A stretch of DNA of 64,000 nt from JBHPGW01 sp042569785 (GTDB lineage Bacteria > Planctomycetota > Phycisphaerae > Sedimentisphaerales > Anaerobacaceae), in NCBI GenBank assembly GCA_042569785.1, contig JBHPGW010000002.1, forward strand, positions 38,925-102,924, given 5' to 3'. The notes beneath the pieces are model-generated. The model was not told the DNA's origin and made no database searches. It saw only the letters and a list, made by a program, of their open reading frames with translations. The stretch's first letter is position 1. Each line of letters begins with the position of its first letter. Below are positions 1 through 8,156 of this stretch, one piece after another. The translations under genes and the position numbers were made by a program.

Positions 1-864
1 GCGCCGGCTGGGATGATGGACGATATAAAGGCAGCGATGGAAAGAAAAACATTGTTGAGCAGCGAGACGTTGTCATTTGATCAGCAACAAGGGAGTAAAC
101 ATTTGATACTGCGCAAAATAGCATCCGTTGCGGCTATGGTGGTGCTGATGGCGGTGTTGGGTGCGGTAGTTTATATGGTCGTTGCTCCGCAAGGTCGATC
201 GGTGGAACCGACTGTTAGTGAGCCGATCGCTCTTGCACCGACAGAGCCTGCTGCGGTAGTGACCACAGCAGAACCAGCTAAAGAAGCAGTTGCCACCGTT
301 GAGGCCAGACCTTTTTATGCCAGGCTCGAATTGAAAACTTCACAGTTAGAAAGCATTGATGCGGTTATCAAGAAATCTATTGCCGAGGCGGGGTTGACCA
401 ATAAACTTAGCGGCGCGTCTGAGCAGAGTAAAGGGCTTTATGTTATTAGCTGCAGCAGCCAGAATTTAAGTTTACTTCTGGCCCAGATGCAAAGAAACTG
501 GAACAAGTTCAAGGCACCGACGTTAGTTGTAAACAGTGATAGTTCTGACAAGCAGATCAAGGTCAAGGATGTCACCACCAATCAGATCGCCGAAATTGTC
601 GGCTCCGATACGCTTGAGGGGAGTTTGGAAACAGCCAGGGAATTTGCTCTTTTGAATAAAAGCGGTATCGGCGGATTGCTGGGCAACCAGGAAATGATAG
701 TCGACGACAGTACAGGCAACGATCTGACGGCAATACCAAAACGCATACCCAAACCAAAATTAACCTGGGACGAAGCAGCTAAAACTGCTGACAAAGACAG
801 TGAATCCGGGCTGAGAGTGTACTTAACTATTGTAGTTGAAGAAATTCAAAACGATAACGAATAA
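1..864 (+). CDS. Anti-sigma-like single-pass membrane protein, N-terminus outside the window
   Basis: The frame is open from the first base; an ATG lies at 13, but the four codons before it are also open, so the true start is probably upstream. Counted from the ATG, a basic stretch precedes one membrane segment (about residues 35-56), followed by a Pro/Ala/Thr/Glu-rich linker (60-95) and a folded exported domain (about 100-280) I do not recognise. This cytoplasmic tail/TM/linker/exported-domain layout is that of anti-sigma factors. No zinc-finger motif is visible in the part present. The isochorismatase-type gene follows 20 bp later on the same strand, so they may be cotranscribed. The anti-sigma reading is an inference from architecture only. 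Confidence 0.6.
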   Translation, partial: APAGMMDDIKAAMERKTLLSSETLSFDQQQGSKHLILRKIASVAAMVVLMAVLGAVVYMVVAPQGRSVEPTVSEPIALAPTEPAAVVTTAEPAKEAVATVEARPFYARLELKTSQLESIDAVIKKSIAEAGLTNKLSGASEQSKGLYVISCSSQNLSLLLAQMQRNWNKFKAPTLVVNSDSSDKQIKVKDVTTNQIAEIVGSDTLEGSLETAREFALLNKSGIGGLLGNQEMIVDDSTGNDLTAIPKRIPKPKLTWDEAAKTADKDSESGLRVYLTIVVEEIQNDNE

Positions 865-884
865 CGCGATCTTAAGGGACATAT

Positions 885-1424
885 ATGTTTGAAGTAGAAA
901 AGTGCTGTTTGGCGGTTGTTGATGTTCAGGGCAAGCTCGCTGGGCTAATGCACGAAAAAGAAAAGCTATTTGACAACATTGTGATCTTGATCAAAGTCGC
1001 TAAGAAGCTGGATATTCCCATTCTTTGGTGCCAACAGGTTCCCTCTGCTCTTGGTCAGACTGTAGAACCGATAGCTGAGCTTTTAAGCGATAATAAGCCG
1101 ATAGACAAATCTGATTTTAGCTGTTATCGCAACGCGGAGTTTAAAAAGAAAATAAACGAACTTGGCCGTAGTCAGGTTCTGCTTTGCGGAATAGAAACGC
1201 ATGTCTGTATTTATCAAACCGGATGTGATCTGGAAGCTGACGGTTTCGATGTTGGTATAATTTGCGATGGCGTATCGTCGAGGACAGTTGAGAATAAGCA
1301 GATCGCCCTTGATCGAATGGCCGCCGAAGGAATTGCACTGGTCGGCGTTGAGATGATATTATTCGAACTGCTGCAAACTGCTAAGCATCCCGCGTTTAGA
1401 GAAATCGTAAAACTTATAAAATAG
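885..1424 (+). CDS. Isochorismatase-family cysteine hydrolase
   Basis: A 179-residue single-domain alpha/beta hydrolase of the isochorismatase/nicotinamidase superfamily. The expected catalytic triad is visible: Asp13 in VVDVQ, Lys75 in DKSDFSC and Cys108 in GIETHVC. The short length and absence of extra domains match the YcaC-like/unknown-substrate branch, so the substrate cannot be named; nicotinamide, isochorismate and N-carbamoyl compounds are all possible within the superfamily. The start is supported by a purine-rich AAGGGA about seven bases before the ATG. It lies directly behind the anti-sigma-like gene and ahead of the 59-residue Rho_N-like ORF. Confidence 0.85.
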   Translation: MFEVEKCCLAVVDVQGKLAGLMHEKEKLFDNIVILIKVAKKLDIPILWCQQVPSALGQTVEPIAELLSDNKPIDKSDFSCYRNAEFKKKINELGRSQVLLCGIETHVCIYQTGCDLEADGFDVGIICDGVSSRTVENKQIALDRMAAEGIALVGVEMILFELLQTAKHPAFREIVKLIK

Positions 1425-1558
1425 TTTAATCTTCGTATACCCCATTAGGCATACACAATTCGCTTAGGCGTCAACACTGTAAAATAAAGCTTTTGCTGCG
1501 TCGTGACGAAATAATGATAGTTTTTTTACCACAGTAGATTTTAGAGAAAGACTTTATT

Positions 1559-1738
1559 ATGCCACAGACATCGCTAAAGCGGTCCCGGTCCAAAGCGAAA
1601 TTTAAAGAACGTATTATGAACATGCCTGACTGGGATAGCTGTGGCTTGACAGAATTATACCTGGACGAGTTAAGCGTGAAAGAACTTCGTGATATTTATT
1701 CAATCGCCAAAGCAATGCGGCTAAGCAAGAAGCTTTGA
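1559..1738 (+). CDS. Small 59-residue protein with a Rho_N/SAP-like helical motif
   Basis: An ATG preceded by AGAGAAAG opens a 59-codon frame ending in TGA just before the convergent zinc-ribbon gene. The first 20 residues are very basic (KRSRSKAKFKER). The last 30 contain LTELYLDELSVKELRDIYSIA, which resembles the helix-extended-loop-helix of Rho N-terminal/SAP domains (L..L.V.EL..I). Such motifs bind nucleic acid, so a small nucleic-acid-binding protein is plausible. Its size puts it below common gene-calling cutoffs. There is no homology evidence beyond the motif, and it could be unexpressed. Confidence 0.5.
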   Translation: MPQTSLKRSRSKAKFKERIMNMPDWDSCGLTELYLDELSVKELRDIYSIAKAMRLSKKL

Positions 1739-1758
1739 CTATTTCAAAGCAGAGGGGA

Positions 1759-2061
1759 TTAATTTTCTTTGGTTTTTGTTTTTGGCTTAGCTTTTTTGTC
1801 GGACTTACTGTCTTTAGCTTTATCTTTAGTGGTGGCCTTGGCGGTCTTTGCGTTTTTTTGGCCGGTCTTGTAGTTATCACTGCGATAGTCGGTTTCGTAA
1901 AAGCCTGAGCCTTTAAAAATTATACCGGCACCTGAACCGATAAGTCTTTTCAGTTCCATCTTTCCACATTTGGGACACTTTCGCAAGGGGTTTGAGGTGA
2001 TCGATTGAAACTGCTCGAACTGATGGTCACATTCCTGGCATAAATAATCGTAAGTAGGCAT
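1759..2061 (-). CDS. FmdB-family zinc ribbon protein
   Basis: A 100-residue protein opening MPTYDYLC, the hallmark of the FmdB/CxxC_CxxC_SSSS family. The four zinc ligands are visible as Cys8, Cys11, Cys29 and Cys32, followed by LKRLIGSGAGIIFKGSGFY, the usual family core. The C-terminal 40 residues are a Lys/Ala/Asp-rich tail, probably disordered. It sits five bases downstream of grpE and is most likely the last gene of the chaperone operon. Family members are described as putative regulators, and the function here is unknown. The start is the conserved MPTY start. Confidence 0.85.
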   Translation of the reverse strand: MPTYDYLCQECDHQFEQFQSITSNPLRKCPKCGKMELKRLIGSGAGIIFKGSGFYETDYRSDNYKTGQKNAKTAKATTKDKAKDSKSDKKAKPKTKTKEN

Positions 2062-2066
2062 ATTAG

Positions 2067-2615
2067 TCAGCCCTCAATATTCTCTGTTTCCTGCTGCTGG
2101 GTCTCGTGTTTATTGACAATAACTTTCCCCGGCCGAATGACACGGCCGTTTAGCTTGTACCCAGCTTGAAATTCTTCAAGCACAATATCATCTTCCTTGT
2201 CGGCCTCTGCTCGGCGCATCATTGCCTGGTGCAGTGCGGGATTAAATTTTTCTCCCAGTGATTCTATCCGCTCGACGTTGTTGGATTTCAAGGCCTCAAG
2301 CATTTGATCGTAAACGATCCTGATGCCCTCGGCTAAAACGGCAATACTTTCGGCAGTATCGGCGTTTTGCAGTGTATGCTCGAAATTATCAAGTATTGGC
2401 AGCAGTGTCTTTATTATTTTTTCCTTTTCGTAAGAGATACTGTCGGCGATCTGCTTTGGCGCTCTCTTCTGGTAATTGGCGTAGTCGGCAGAAACCCGCT
2501 GGAGCTGAGCGAAAAGTTCGTCTTTTTCTTTTTGCAGATTTTCCAACTGCTCTTCGAGATTCTCGGCCTTAGCGTCTGGTTTTTTTTTGATTTTTTTTGT
2601 ATTCTTTTCTTTCAT
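2067..2615 (-). CDS. grpE: GrpE, nucleotide exchange factor of DnaK
   Basis: A 182-residue protein with the GrpE layout: a charged Lys-rich leader (1-20), a long coiled coil (about 20-70, including LQRVSADYANYQKR), then the four-helix and beta-wing region ending GRVIRPGKVIVNK. GrpE releases ADP from DnaK so the chaperone can cycle. Its ATG overlaps the end of dnaJ by four bases, which suggests translational coupling. No dnaK lies in the window, so the partner must be encoded elsewhere. Identity is secure from the central helix and the conserved C-terminal motif. Confidence 0.93.
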   Translation of the reverse strand: MKEKNTKKIKKKPDAKAENLEEQLENLQKEKDELFAQLQRVSADYANYQKRAPKQIADSISYEKEKIIKTLLPILDNFEHTLQNADTAESIAVLAEGIRIVYDQMLEALKSNNVERIESLGEKFNPALHQAMMRRAEADKEDDIVLEEFQAGYKLNGRVIRPGKVIVNKHETQQQETENIEG

Positions 2616-3754
2616 TTATTATTACCAAAATACTTTTTCAACTTTTCAAAAAATTTACTGGATTGCGGCAAAATGGTTTTGTTTTCTGTAGCGGCAAATT
2701 CCCTTAACAGTTCCTGTTGTTTGGAGTTTAATTTTTTCGGAGTTTCAATAATGATCTGGACGAGCTGGTCCCCTGTTCGTCTTGTCCTCATGCTTGGCAG
2801 GCCCTTGCCGTTTATTCTGAATACGCTGCCGTATTGTGTTCCGGATGGAACCTTGAAGTGTTCGGCCCCGTCGATACTCGGGACATCGATAGTCGCTCCG
2901 AGAGCGGCCTGGGAGTAACTTATTGGTACCGTAGCGATGAGATCGTTTCCATCACGCTGTAGAAACTCGTGGGGGGCAATCCTTACGTAACAGTATAGAT
3001 CGCCCCTTGGCCCGCCGTTCTTGCCGGGCTCGCCTTCGTTGGATACACGAATAGCCTGTCCGTCGTGTACCCCTGGTGGGATCTTGATACTTACTACTCG
3101 TTTTTTTGGTTCGGTGCCGGTACCCCTGCATTTTTTGCACGGGGTAGTAATTACCTGGCCCGATCCGCCGCACTGGCGACACGTTGAAATCATCTGGAAG
3201 AAACCCCCGCCAGTTGCCACCTGCCCTGACCCTTTACAGGCAGGGCATTTGCCTGGCTTGGTACCCTTGGCGCATCCTGATCCGGAGCATTGTGAGCAAA
3301 TATCTTTACGCGTAAATTCGATGGTCTTTTCTGTGCCTGTAGAAACTTCATATAGTGACAATCCGACAGAAGTTTCAAGGTCGTAGCCTCGTTTTGGGCC
3401 GGTGCGTCGTCTTTGTCCGCCGCCGCCACTGCCGAATATGTCACCAAAGCTGCCAAAACCGAAAAGATCCTCGAAGACACTGCCGATATCCTGCCATTGC
3501 ATGTGCGAATAATCGCGCATCCCCATACCGCTCAAACCTTCATGGCCGTATTGATCGTAACGCTTGCGTTTTTCGGCGTCGCTTAGAACCTCATAGGCCT
3601 CGGCGCACTTTTTGAATTTGTCCTCGGCATCCTTATTGCCCTGGTTCTTATCGGGATGATACTTCATCGCCATACGTCGATACGCACGTTTTATATCGTC
3701 AGCGGAAGCATCCTTGCTTATACCCAGAACTTCATAGTAATCGCGTTTGGCCAT
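2612..3754 (-). CDS. dnaJ: DnaJ, Hsp40 co-chaperone (type I)
   Basis: A full-length 380-residue type I DnaJ. It has a J domain (1-70) with the HPD triad at 33-35 that stimulates DnaK ATPase, a Gly/Phe-rich linker (about 75-115), four CxxCxGxG-type zinc repeats (CSQCSGSG, CPACKGSG, CRQCGGSG, CKKCRGTG) and the C-terminal beta domains ending near LLREFAATE. It overlaps grpE by four bases and lies about 80 bp behind the tail-less groEL, so one leftward chaperone transcript is likely. The gap between groEL and dnaJ holds a short direct and inverted repeat built on GTATCTCGT. Confidence 0.95.
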   Translation of the reverse strand: MAKRDYYEVLGISKDASADDIKRAYRRMAMKYHPDKNQGNKDAEDKFKKCAEAYEVLSDAEKRKRYDQYGHEGLSGMGMRDYSHMQWQDIGSVFEDLFGFGSFGDIFGSGGGGQRRRTGPKRGYDLETSVGLSLYEVSTGTEKTIEFTRKDICSQCSGSGCAKGTKPGKCPACKGSGQVATGGGFFQMISTCRQCGGSGQVITTPCKKCRGTGTEPKKRVVSIKIPPGVHDGQAIRVSNEGEPGKNGGPRGDLYCYVRIAPHEFLQRDGNDLIATVPISYSQAALGATIDVPSIDGAEHFKVPSGTQYGSVFRINGKGLPSMRTRRTGDQLVQIIIETPKKLNSKQQELLREFAATENKTILPQSSKFFEKLKKYFGNNK

Positions 3755-3760
3755 TAATTA

Positions 3761-3824
3761 GTATCTCGTATCTTGTATCTCGTATCTCGTGTCTGGTACC
3801 AAGTGATCAGAACTCACGAGATAC
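3761..3824. repeat. Short tandem/inverted repeat of the GTATCTCGT type between groEL and dnaJ
   Basis: GTATCTCGT or a one-base variant is repeated three times in a row (3761-3790), and its reverse complement ACGAGATAC occurs at 3816-3824, so the copy at 3782-3790 can pair with it. Related words recur at 26411-26431 and 39552-39570. The pattern looks like a dispersed intergenic repeat family. Confidence 0.5.
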
Positions 3825-3833
3825 GGTTTTTAT

Positions 3834-5456
3834 CTATCTTATAGCCCCTGGTATAGGCTCTTCGTCTTCGTCCTTGAGGTCGGTTATAAGCACGTTTGTA
3901 GTTAACATCAAGCCCGCAACCGAAGCTGCTGTTTCTAATGCTGTTCTTGCGACCTTTGCCGGGTCGATTATTCCTTCCTTGAACATATCGACATATTCAC
4001 CGGTGTTGGCATTATAGCCGATAGTATCTTTTTTCTCCAGCTTTTCGATAAGTTCTGCGACGATCACATCGCCTGGCTCACTGGAGTTGTCAACTATCTG
4101 TTTTGTCGGGGCCTTTAATGCGTTGCAGACTATATCGAAACCGATCTTTTCATCGCCCTTGACTTTTCCCCGAGCCGCCTGTACTTGGGCAATAGCACGC
4201 AGGAATATGACACCGCCGCCTGGGATAACACCCTCAGCAGCAGCAGCTTTTGTGGCGTGAAGAGCATCGTCGAGCAGGTCCTTACGCTCTTTCATCTCAA
4301 CTTCAGTAGCGGCACCAGCTTTGATGACAGCTACCCCGCCTGTTAACTTGGCAAGGCGTTCCTGAAGTTTTTCACGGTCGTAGTCACTTGTACTCTTTTC
4401 CATTTGGCTGCGAATCTGGCCGCAACGCGATTCGATGTCTTTCTTCTTGCCCGCACCTTCGATTATCGTGGTGGTTTCCTTACCGATGACAAGTTTCTTG
4501 ACCTGCCCCAATTGCGAAAGCTCTACAGTTTCCAGCTTGATACCAAGGTCCTCAGTAATGACCTGTCCGCCGGTAAGTGTTGCGATGTCAGCCATCATGG
4601 CTTTTCTGCGGTCGCCAAAACCTGGAGCCTTGACCGCACAAACTTTGAGTACACCCTGCAGACGGTTGATGACCAGAGCGGCTAATGCTTCGCCCTCAAC
4701 ATCTTCCGCGATGATCAGCAGTGGCTTTGCTACCTGGGCGGTCTTTTCCAACAGCGGAATAATTTCGCGAATGTTGGATATTTTCTTTTCGTGCAGAAGG
4801 ATATAAGCATCTTCGAGAACAGCTTCGAGAGTGCCGGCATCGGTCATGAAGTAAGGCGAGATGTAGCCTTTGTCGAACTGCATACCTTCGACAACTTCGA
4901 GCTCATTTTCCATGCCTTTACCTTCTTCGACCTCGATAACGCCTTCCTTGCCAACCTTGTCCATAGCGTCAGCGAGAATCTCTCCGACAGACGGGTCGTT
5001 ATTAGAACTGATGGTCGCAACCTTTGCTATGTCTGAGTGGCCTTTGACATCGACACTGACAGAAGCGATAAACTTAGTAACCACCTCAGCCGCCTTGTTG
5101 ATACCACGCTGGATAGCTGTAGGATTGACGCCTGAAGTGACGTATTTTAGTCCTTCGGTATAAATAGCTTCAGCTAATACGGTCGAAGTGGTAGTTCCAT
5201 CTCCGACGAGGTCGGAGGTTTTGCTGGCTACCTGATTGACCATCTTGGCGCCCATATTTTGGAAAGCTTCGGGCAGTTCGATCTCTTTACTTACCGAAAC
5301 ACCATCCTTGGTTACCTTTGGGCTGCCCCAGCTTTTTTGGAGAATAACATTTCTGCCTGTCGGGCCAAGTGTAACTTTAACCGCGGCGGCGAGCTGTGAA
5401 AGGCCGTCTTTAAGCTGGCCTCGAGCGTTATCATCAAACATTAATTGTTTTGCCAT
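3834..5456 (-). CDS. groEL: GroEL paralog without a GGM tail
   Basis: A 540-residue chaperonin subunit. The ATP-binding motif GDGTTT is at 85-90, and the apical domain keeps the canonical substrate-binding residues (GYISPYF) and the GDRRKAM helix. The C-terminus stops at EEPIPGAIR, so the flexible Gly-Gly-Met tail that fills the cavity of classical GroEL is missing. It follows groES by 48 bp and precedes dnaJ on the same strand. A GAGG lies about nine bases before the ATG. Two groEL genes sharing one groES suggests either mixed rings or a specialised second chaperonin; which one applies cannot be told from sequence. Confidence 0.93.
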   Translation of the reverse strand: MAKQLMFDDNARGQLKDGLSQLAAAVKVTLGPTGRNVILQKSWGSPKVTKDGVSVSKEIELPEAFQNMGAKMVNQVASKTSDLVGDGTTTSTVLAEAIYTEGLKYVTSGVNPTAIQRGINKAAEVVTKFIASVSVDVKGHSDIAKVATISSNNDPSVGEILADAMDKVGKEGVIEVEEGKGMENELEVVEGMQFDKGYISPYFMTDAGTLEAVLEDAYILLHEKKISNIREIIPLLEKTAQVAKPLLIIAEDVEGEALAALVINRLQGVLKVCAVKAPGFGDRRKAMMADIATLTGGQVITEDLGIKLETVELSQLGQVKKLVIGKETTTIIEGAGKKKDIESRCGQIRSQMEKSTSDYDREKLQERLAKLTGGVAVIKAGAATEVEMKERKDLLDDALHATKAAAAEGVIPGGGVIFLRAIAQVQAARGKVKGDEKIGFDIVCNALKAPTKQIVDNSSEPGDVIVAELIEKLEKKDTIGYNANTGEYVDMFKEGIIDPAKVARTALETAASVAGLMLTTNVLITDLKDEDEEPIPGAIR

Positions 5457-5504
5457 TTTTCATTACCTCGTTTAATTTGGGTATTATTATTTGTAAACGA
5501 AAAC

Positions 5505-5795
5505 CTACTTTTCAACTATTCCGAGAATATCACTTTCACGGATGATTATAAGCTTTTTACCGTCGACTTCGACGTCGTTGCCGGCGTATTTAGAATAAAG
5601 CACCTTATCGTTTTTCTTGACGCTCATCTTGCTTAGCTGACCGTTATCAAGCTGTTTGCCAGGCCCTGCTGCTATGATCTTACCGATCTGAGGTTTTTCC
5701 TTGGCCGCTTCCGGTAAAAATATCCCACCCGCGGTTTTTTCTTCGGCTTCTAACTGCTCCAATACTACTCTATCATCTAAAGGTCTAAGTTTCAT
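5505..5795 (-). CDS. groES: GroES co-chaperonin
   Basis: A 96-residue Cpn10. It starts MKLRPLDDRVV and carries the mobile loop (about residues 17-34, with TAGGIFLP as its core) that docks on GroEL, then the standard beta-barrel ending KLIIIRESDILGIVE. A strong AAAGGAG lies six bases before the ATG. It is the only groES in the window and sits between two groEL genes on the same strand, so it presumably serves both chaperonins. Confidence 0.96.
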   Translation of the reverse strand: MKLRPLDDRVVLEQLEAEEKTAGGIFLPEAAKEKPQIGKIIAAGPGKQLDNGQLSKMSVKKNDKVLYSKYAGNDVEVDGKKLIIIRESDILGIVEK

Positions 5796-5827
5796 AACGA
5801 ACTCCTTTTGTATTCAATATTGTTATC

Positions 5828-7531
5828 TTACATCATTCCGGGCATGCCACCCATTCCAGGCATTCCACCCATGCCACCCATGCCGCCCATGCCACCCATT
5901 CCGCCGCCTGGCATACCGCCAGGCATTCCGCCTGGCATGGCAGGTTCATCTGAAGGCTTTTCGGTAACAAGGCAGTCGGTCGTCAAAAGCAGGCCGGCTA
6001 TACTAACCGAATTCTGCAGAGCGATACGAGTTACCTTAACAGGGTCGATAACACCTGCTCCGATCAGGTCCTCATATTTGTCGGTATTGGCGTTGTATCC
6101 GAATCCGCCTTTACCTTGGGCGACTTTATTAACTACCAGGTTGCCGGTAGCTCCCGCGTTGTCCGCAATAAAGTAGCAGGGCTTTGAAAGCGATTCAGCA
6201 ACGATCTCGGCACCGGTTCGCTCATCGCCTTTGAGTTTTAATTCTTTAACCACATCGATGCATCGAATAAGTGCGACACCGCCGCCCGATACGATACCTT
6301 CTTCGATCGCTGCCCTGGTCGCGTGCAATGCGTCTTCGATGCGAGCTTTTTTCTCTTTCATCTCAGCTTCACTTGCCGCACCTACATTGACCTGCGCGAC
6401 ACCGCCGGTAAGTTTTGCTAAACGCTCCTGGAGCTTTTCACTGTCATAGTCACTCGTCGAAGCTTCGATCTCAGCTTGTATCTGTTTGATCCTGCCGCTA
6501 ATACCAGCTGCGCTGCCTGCGCCTTCGACGATAATAGTATTATCATTGTCGAGAGTGATCTTCTTGGCCTGGCCTAACTGGGAGACATTGACATTGTCAA
6601 GCTCGATGCCGAGGTCCTTGAAGATGGCTTCGGCGCCGGTTAATACCGCGATATCTTCGAGCATTGCCTTGCGACGATCGCCATAACCGGGAGCCTTTAC
6701 CGCAGCGATCTGCAGGACGCCTTTGAGCTTATTAACGACCAGCGTTGCGAGCGCTTCACTTTCAACGTCTTCTGCGATAATAAGTAAAGGCCTCTTACCC
6801 TTTGCGATTTTTTCAAGCAGTGGAACGATCTTGGCTACAGAGCTGATCTTATCTTCGTAAACCAGAATGTATGGTTTTTCCAAAACGCAGGTCATACTAT
6901 CTTGATCGGTAACGAAATGAGGTGAGAGGTACCCGCGATCAAACTGCATACCTTCGACAAAATCAACCGTGGTATCAAGGCTCTGGCCCTCTTCGACAGT
7001 AATGACGCCGTCTTTGCCAACCCTCTGAAAAGCGTCAGCCATAATTTTGCCGATCTCGATATCGTTATTGGCAGATACCGAAGCGATATTGATTATGTCG
7101 TCTTTCTTTGTGATGTCGATGGGCTTTGCCAGCGATTTGAGTTTCTCGGTAACGGCTTTGGCGGCGGCTTTCATTCCGCGATTCAACGCCATTGCGTCTG
7201 CACCAGCTGCGAGATTACGATGTGCCTCTTTGAACATTGCCTCGGTAAGTACCGTTGCGGTGGTCGTTCCGTCGCCTGCGATCTTGGAAGTCTTGCTTGC
7301 GGCCTCTTTGACCAGCTTTGCTCCGAGGTTTTCGTTCTTGTCGAGAAGCTCGATCTCCTCAGCTACCGTTACACCATCCTTGGTTACGGTTGGTCCGCCC
7401 CAGCTTTTGTCGATGATCGCATTACGCCCTCTGGGCCCAAGTGTCGATTTGACCGCGGCGGCAAGTTTCTCCACGCCGGCCAAAAGAGCAGCCCTTGCAT
7501 TCGATTCAAATTCCAATTCTTTAACTGCCAT
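5828..7531 (-). CDS. groEL: GroEL chaperonin with an extended Gly/Met tail
   Basis: A 567-residue GroEL, the first gene of the leftward chaperone cluster. The ATP motif GDGTTT is at 86-91. The apical substrate-binding stretch reads GYLSPHF, so the position equivalent to E. coli Tyr203 is His. The C-terminus carries a long MPGGM/GGMGGM repeat of about 35 residues, roughly twice the classical tail. AGGAG lies about eleven bases upstream of the ATG. The upstream region shows no clear CIRCE element (TTAGCACTC-N9-GAGTGCTAA), so HrcA control is not supported, but a 16-bp palindrome lies about 200 bp upstream. Confidence 0.95.
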   Translation of the reverse strand: MAVKELEFESNARAALLAGVEKLAAAVKSTLGPRGRNAIIDKSWGGPTVTKDGVTVAEEIELLDKNENLGAKLVKEAASKTSKIAGDGTTTATVLTEAMFKEAHRNLAAGADAMALNRGMKAAAKAVTEKLKSLAKPIDITKKDDIINIASVSANNDIEIGKIMADAFQRVGKDGVITVEEGQSLDTTVDFVEGMQFDRGYLSPHFVTDQDSMTCVLEKPYILVYEDKISSVAKIVPLLEKIAKGKRPLLIIAEDVESEALATLVVNKLKGVLQIAAVKAPGYGDRRKAMLEDIAVLTGAEAIFKDLGIELDNVNVSQLGQAKKITLDNDNTIIVEGAGSAAGISGRIKQIQAEIEASTSDYDSEKLQERLAKLTGGVAQVNVGAASEAEMKEKKARIEDALHATRAAIEEGIVSGGGVALIRCIDVVKELKLKGDERTGAEIVAESLSKPCYFIADNAGATGNLVVNKVAQGKGGFGYNANTDKYEDLIGAGVIDPVKVTRIALQNSVSIAGLLLTTDCLVTEKPSDEPAMPGGMPGGMPGGGMGGMGGMGGMGGMPGMGGMPGMM

Positions 7532-7912
7532 AATCTATTAACTCCTTATTAAATAAAGATACATTTGCATATTTTCCGCTTAGACCTTACTTACAGCAAA
7601 ATATATACCAAATCAAGCCCCGTTCGACGGTATTTTGGTGTAATATGCATAAACGCTGATAACAGAACAGGTTATATAATTGAAAAAACACTGATTTACA
7701 GCTTTTGCCACTGTAGCCGACTCAGAAAATTGCCATTTTTGGCAAATCTATTCTCTCAGCACGCCAAGTTGACAGGCTTTGGCCCATTCCAGCAGTGAGA
7801 TTATACCTTATATCGGGCGAAAAAAAGGGGCAGATGCGATAATATTCTAAAACCAGCAACAAAGATGAGGCGTATATATAACAGTGGCAGGGATGAGAGA
7901 AAGGAGGAAATA
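7532..7912. other. Gene-free divergent region between groEL (left) and a small membrane protein (right)
   Basis: About 380 bp, AT-rich, presumably holding the promoter of the leftward groEL cluster. I see no convincing sigma70, sigma32 or CIRCE motif. A perfect palindrome, TTGCCA-TTTT-TGGCAA, at 7730-7745 could be an operator. Short ORFs here have no coding-like features. Confidence 0.4.
7730..7745. promoter_or_regulatory. Perfect 16-bp palindrome upstream of the groEL cluster
   Basis: TTGCCA, a four-base TTTT spacer, then TGGCAA: six-base arms with perfect complementarity. It lies about 200 bp upstream of groEL and 170 bp upstream of the small membrane protein gene, so it could regulate either. 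No regulator is named by this motif. Confidence 0.25.
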
Positions 7913-8137
7913 ATGAGGAGTATACATTTAAAAGAACGGGTTTCTCATATGCATATGCCTCGTATGCACGGCATGAGCATGGGGCTTAGCCACATGTATC
8001 ATGATAGGCGATTCTGGCCGGTAGTGGCAATTGCTGTTCTGACAGCGTTGTTCGTATTGCTCGTTATTATGGGCATTATGGGTCAGGGCGAGCCTACCGA
8101 AATTCGCACCGATATTTATTGGCCGTATCGCTTCTGA
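7913..8137 (+). CDS. Small Met/His-rich single-pass membrane protein
   Basis: The start at 7913 is chosen because AGGAGG, a perfect Shine-Dalgarno, lies just upstream of that ATG; the frame stays open to 7865. The 74-residue product has an N-terminal region with HMHMPRMHGMSMGLSHMYH (eight Met and six His among residues 12-32), one hydrophobic segment (about 36-57) and a short tail. Clustered Met/His next to a membrane segment is typical of copper or other soft-metal binding, but no family is recognised. It stands alone between the divergent chaperone cluster and the convergent pyrE. Confidence 0.6.
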   Translation: MRSIHLKERVSHMHMPRMHGMSMGLSHMYHDRRFWPVVAIAVLTALFVLLVIMGIMGQGEPTEIRTDIYWPYRF

Positions 8138-8156
8138 AACAGGTAGAGGTGAGCTT

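Noticed and set aside
2367..2918. 183-codon rightward ORF across the grpE-dnaJ junction
   Set aside because: It lies opposite two well-conserved genes, is Phe/Leu-rich in a way typical of antisense frames and has no ribosome-binding site.
5808..6176. Rightward proline/methionine-rich ORF opposite the end of groEL
   Set aside because: It is the antisense of the Gly/Met tail repeat of GroEL; the repeat pattern alone keeps it open.
7532..7860. CIRCE or sigma32 element upstream of groEL
   Set aside because: No TTAGCACTC-N9-GAGTGCTAA and no CTTGAA-N13-15-CCCCAT-type match was found on either strand.
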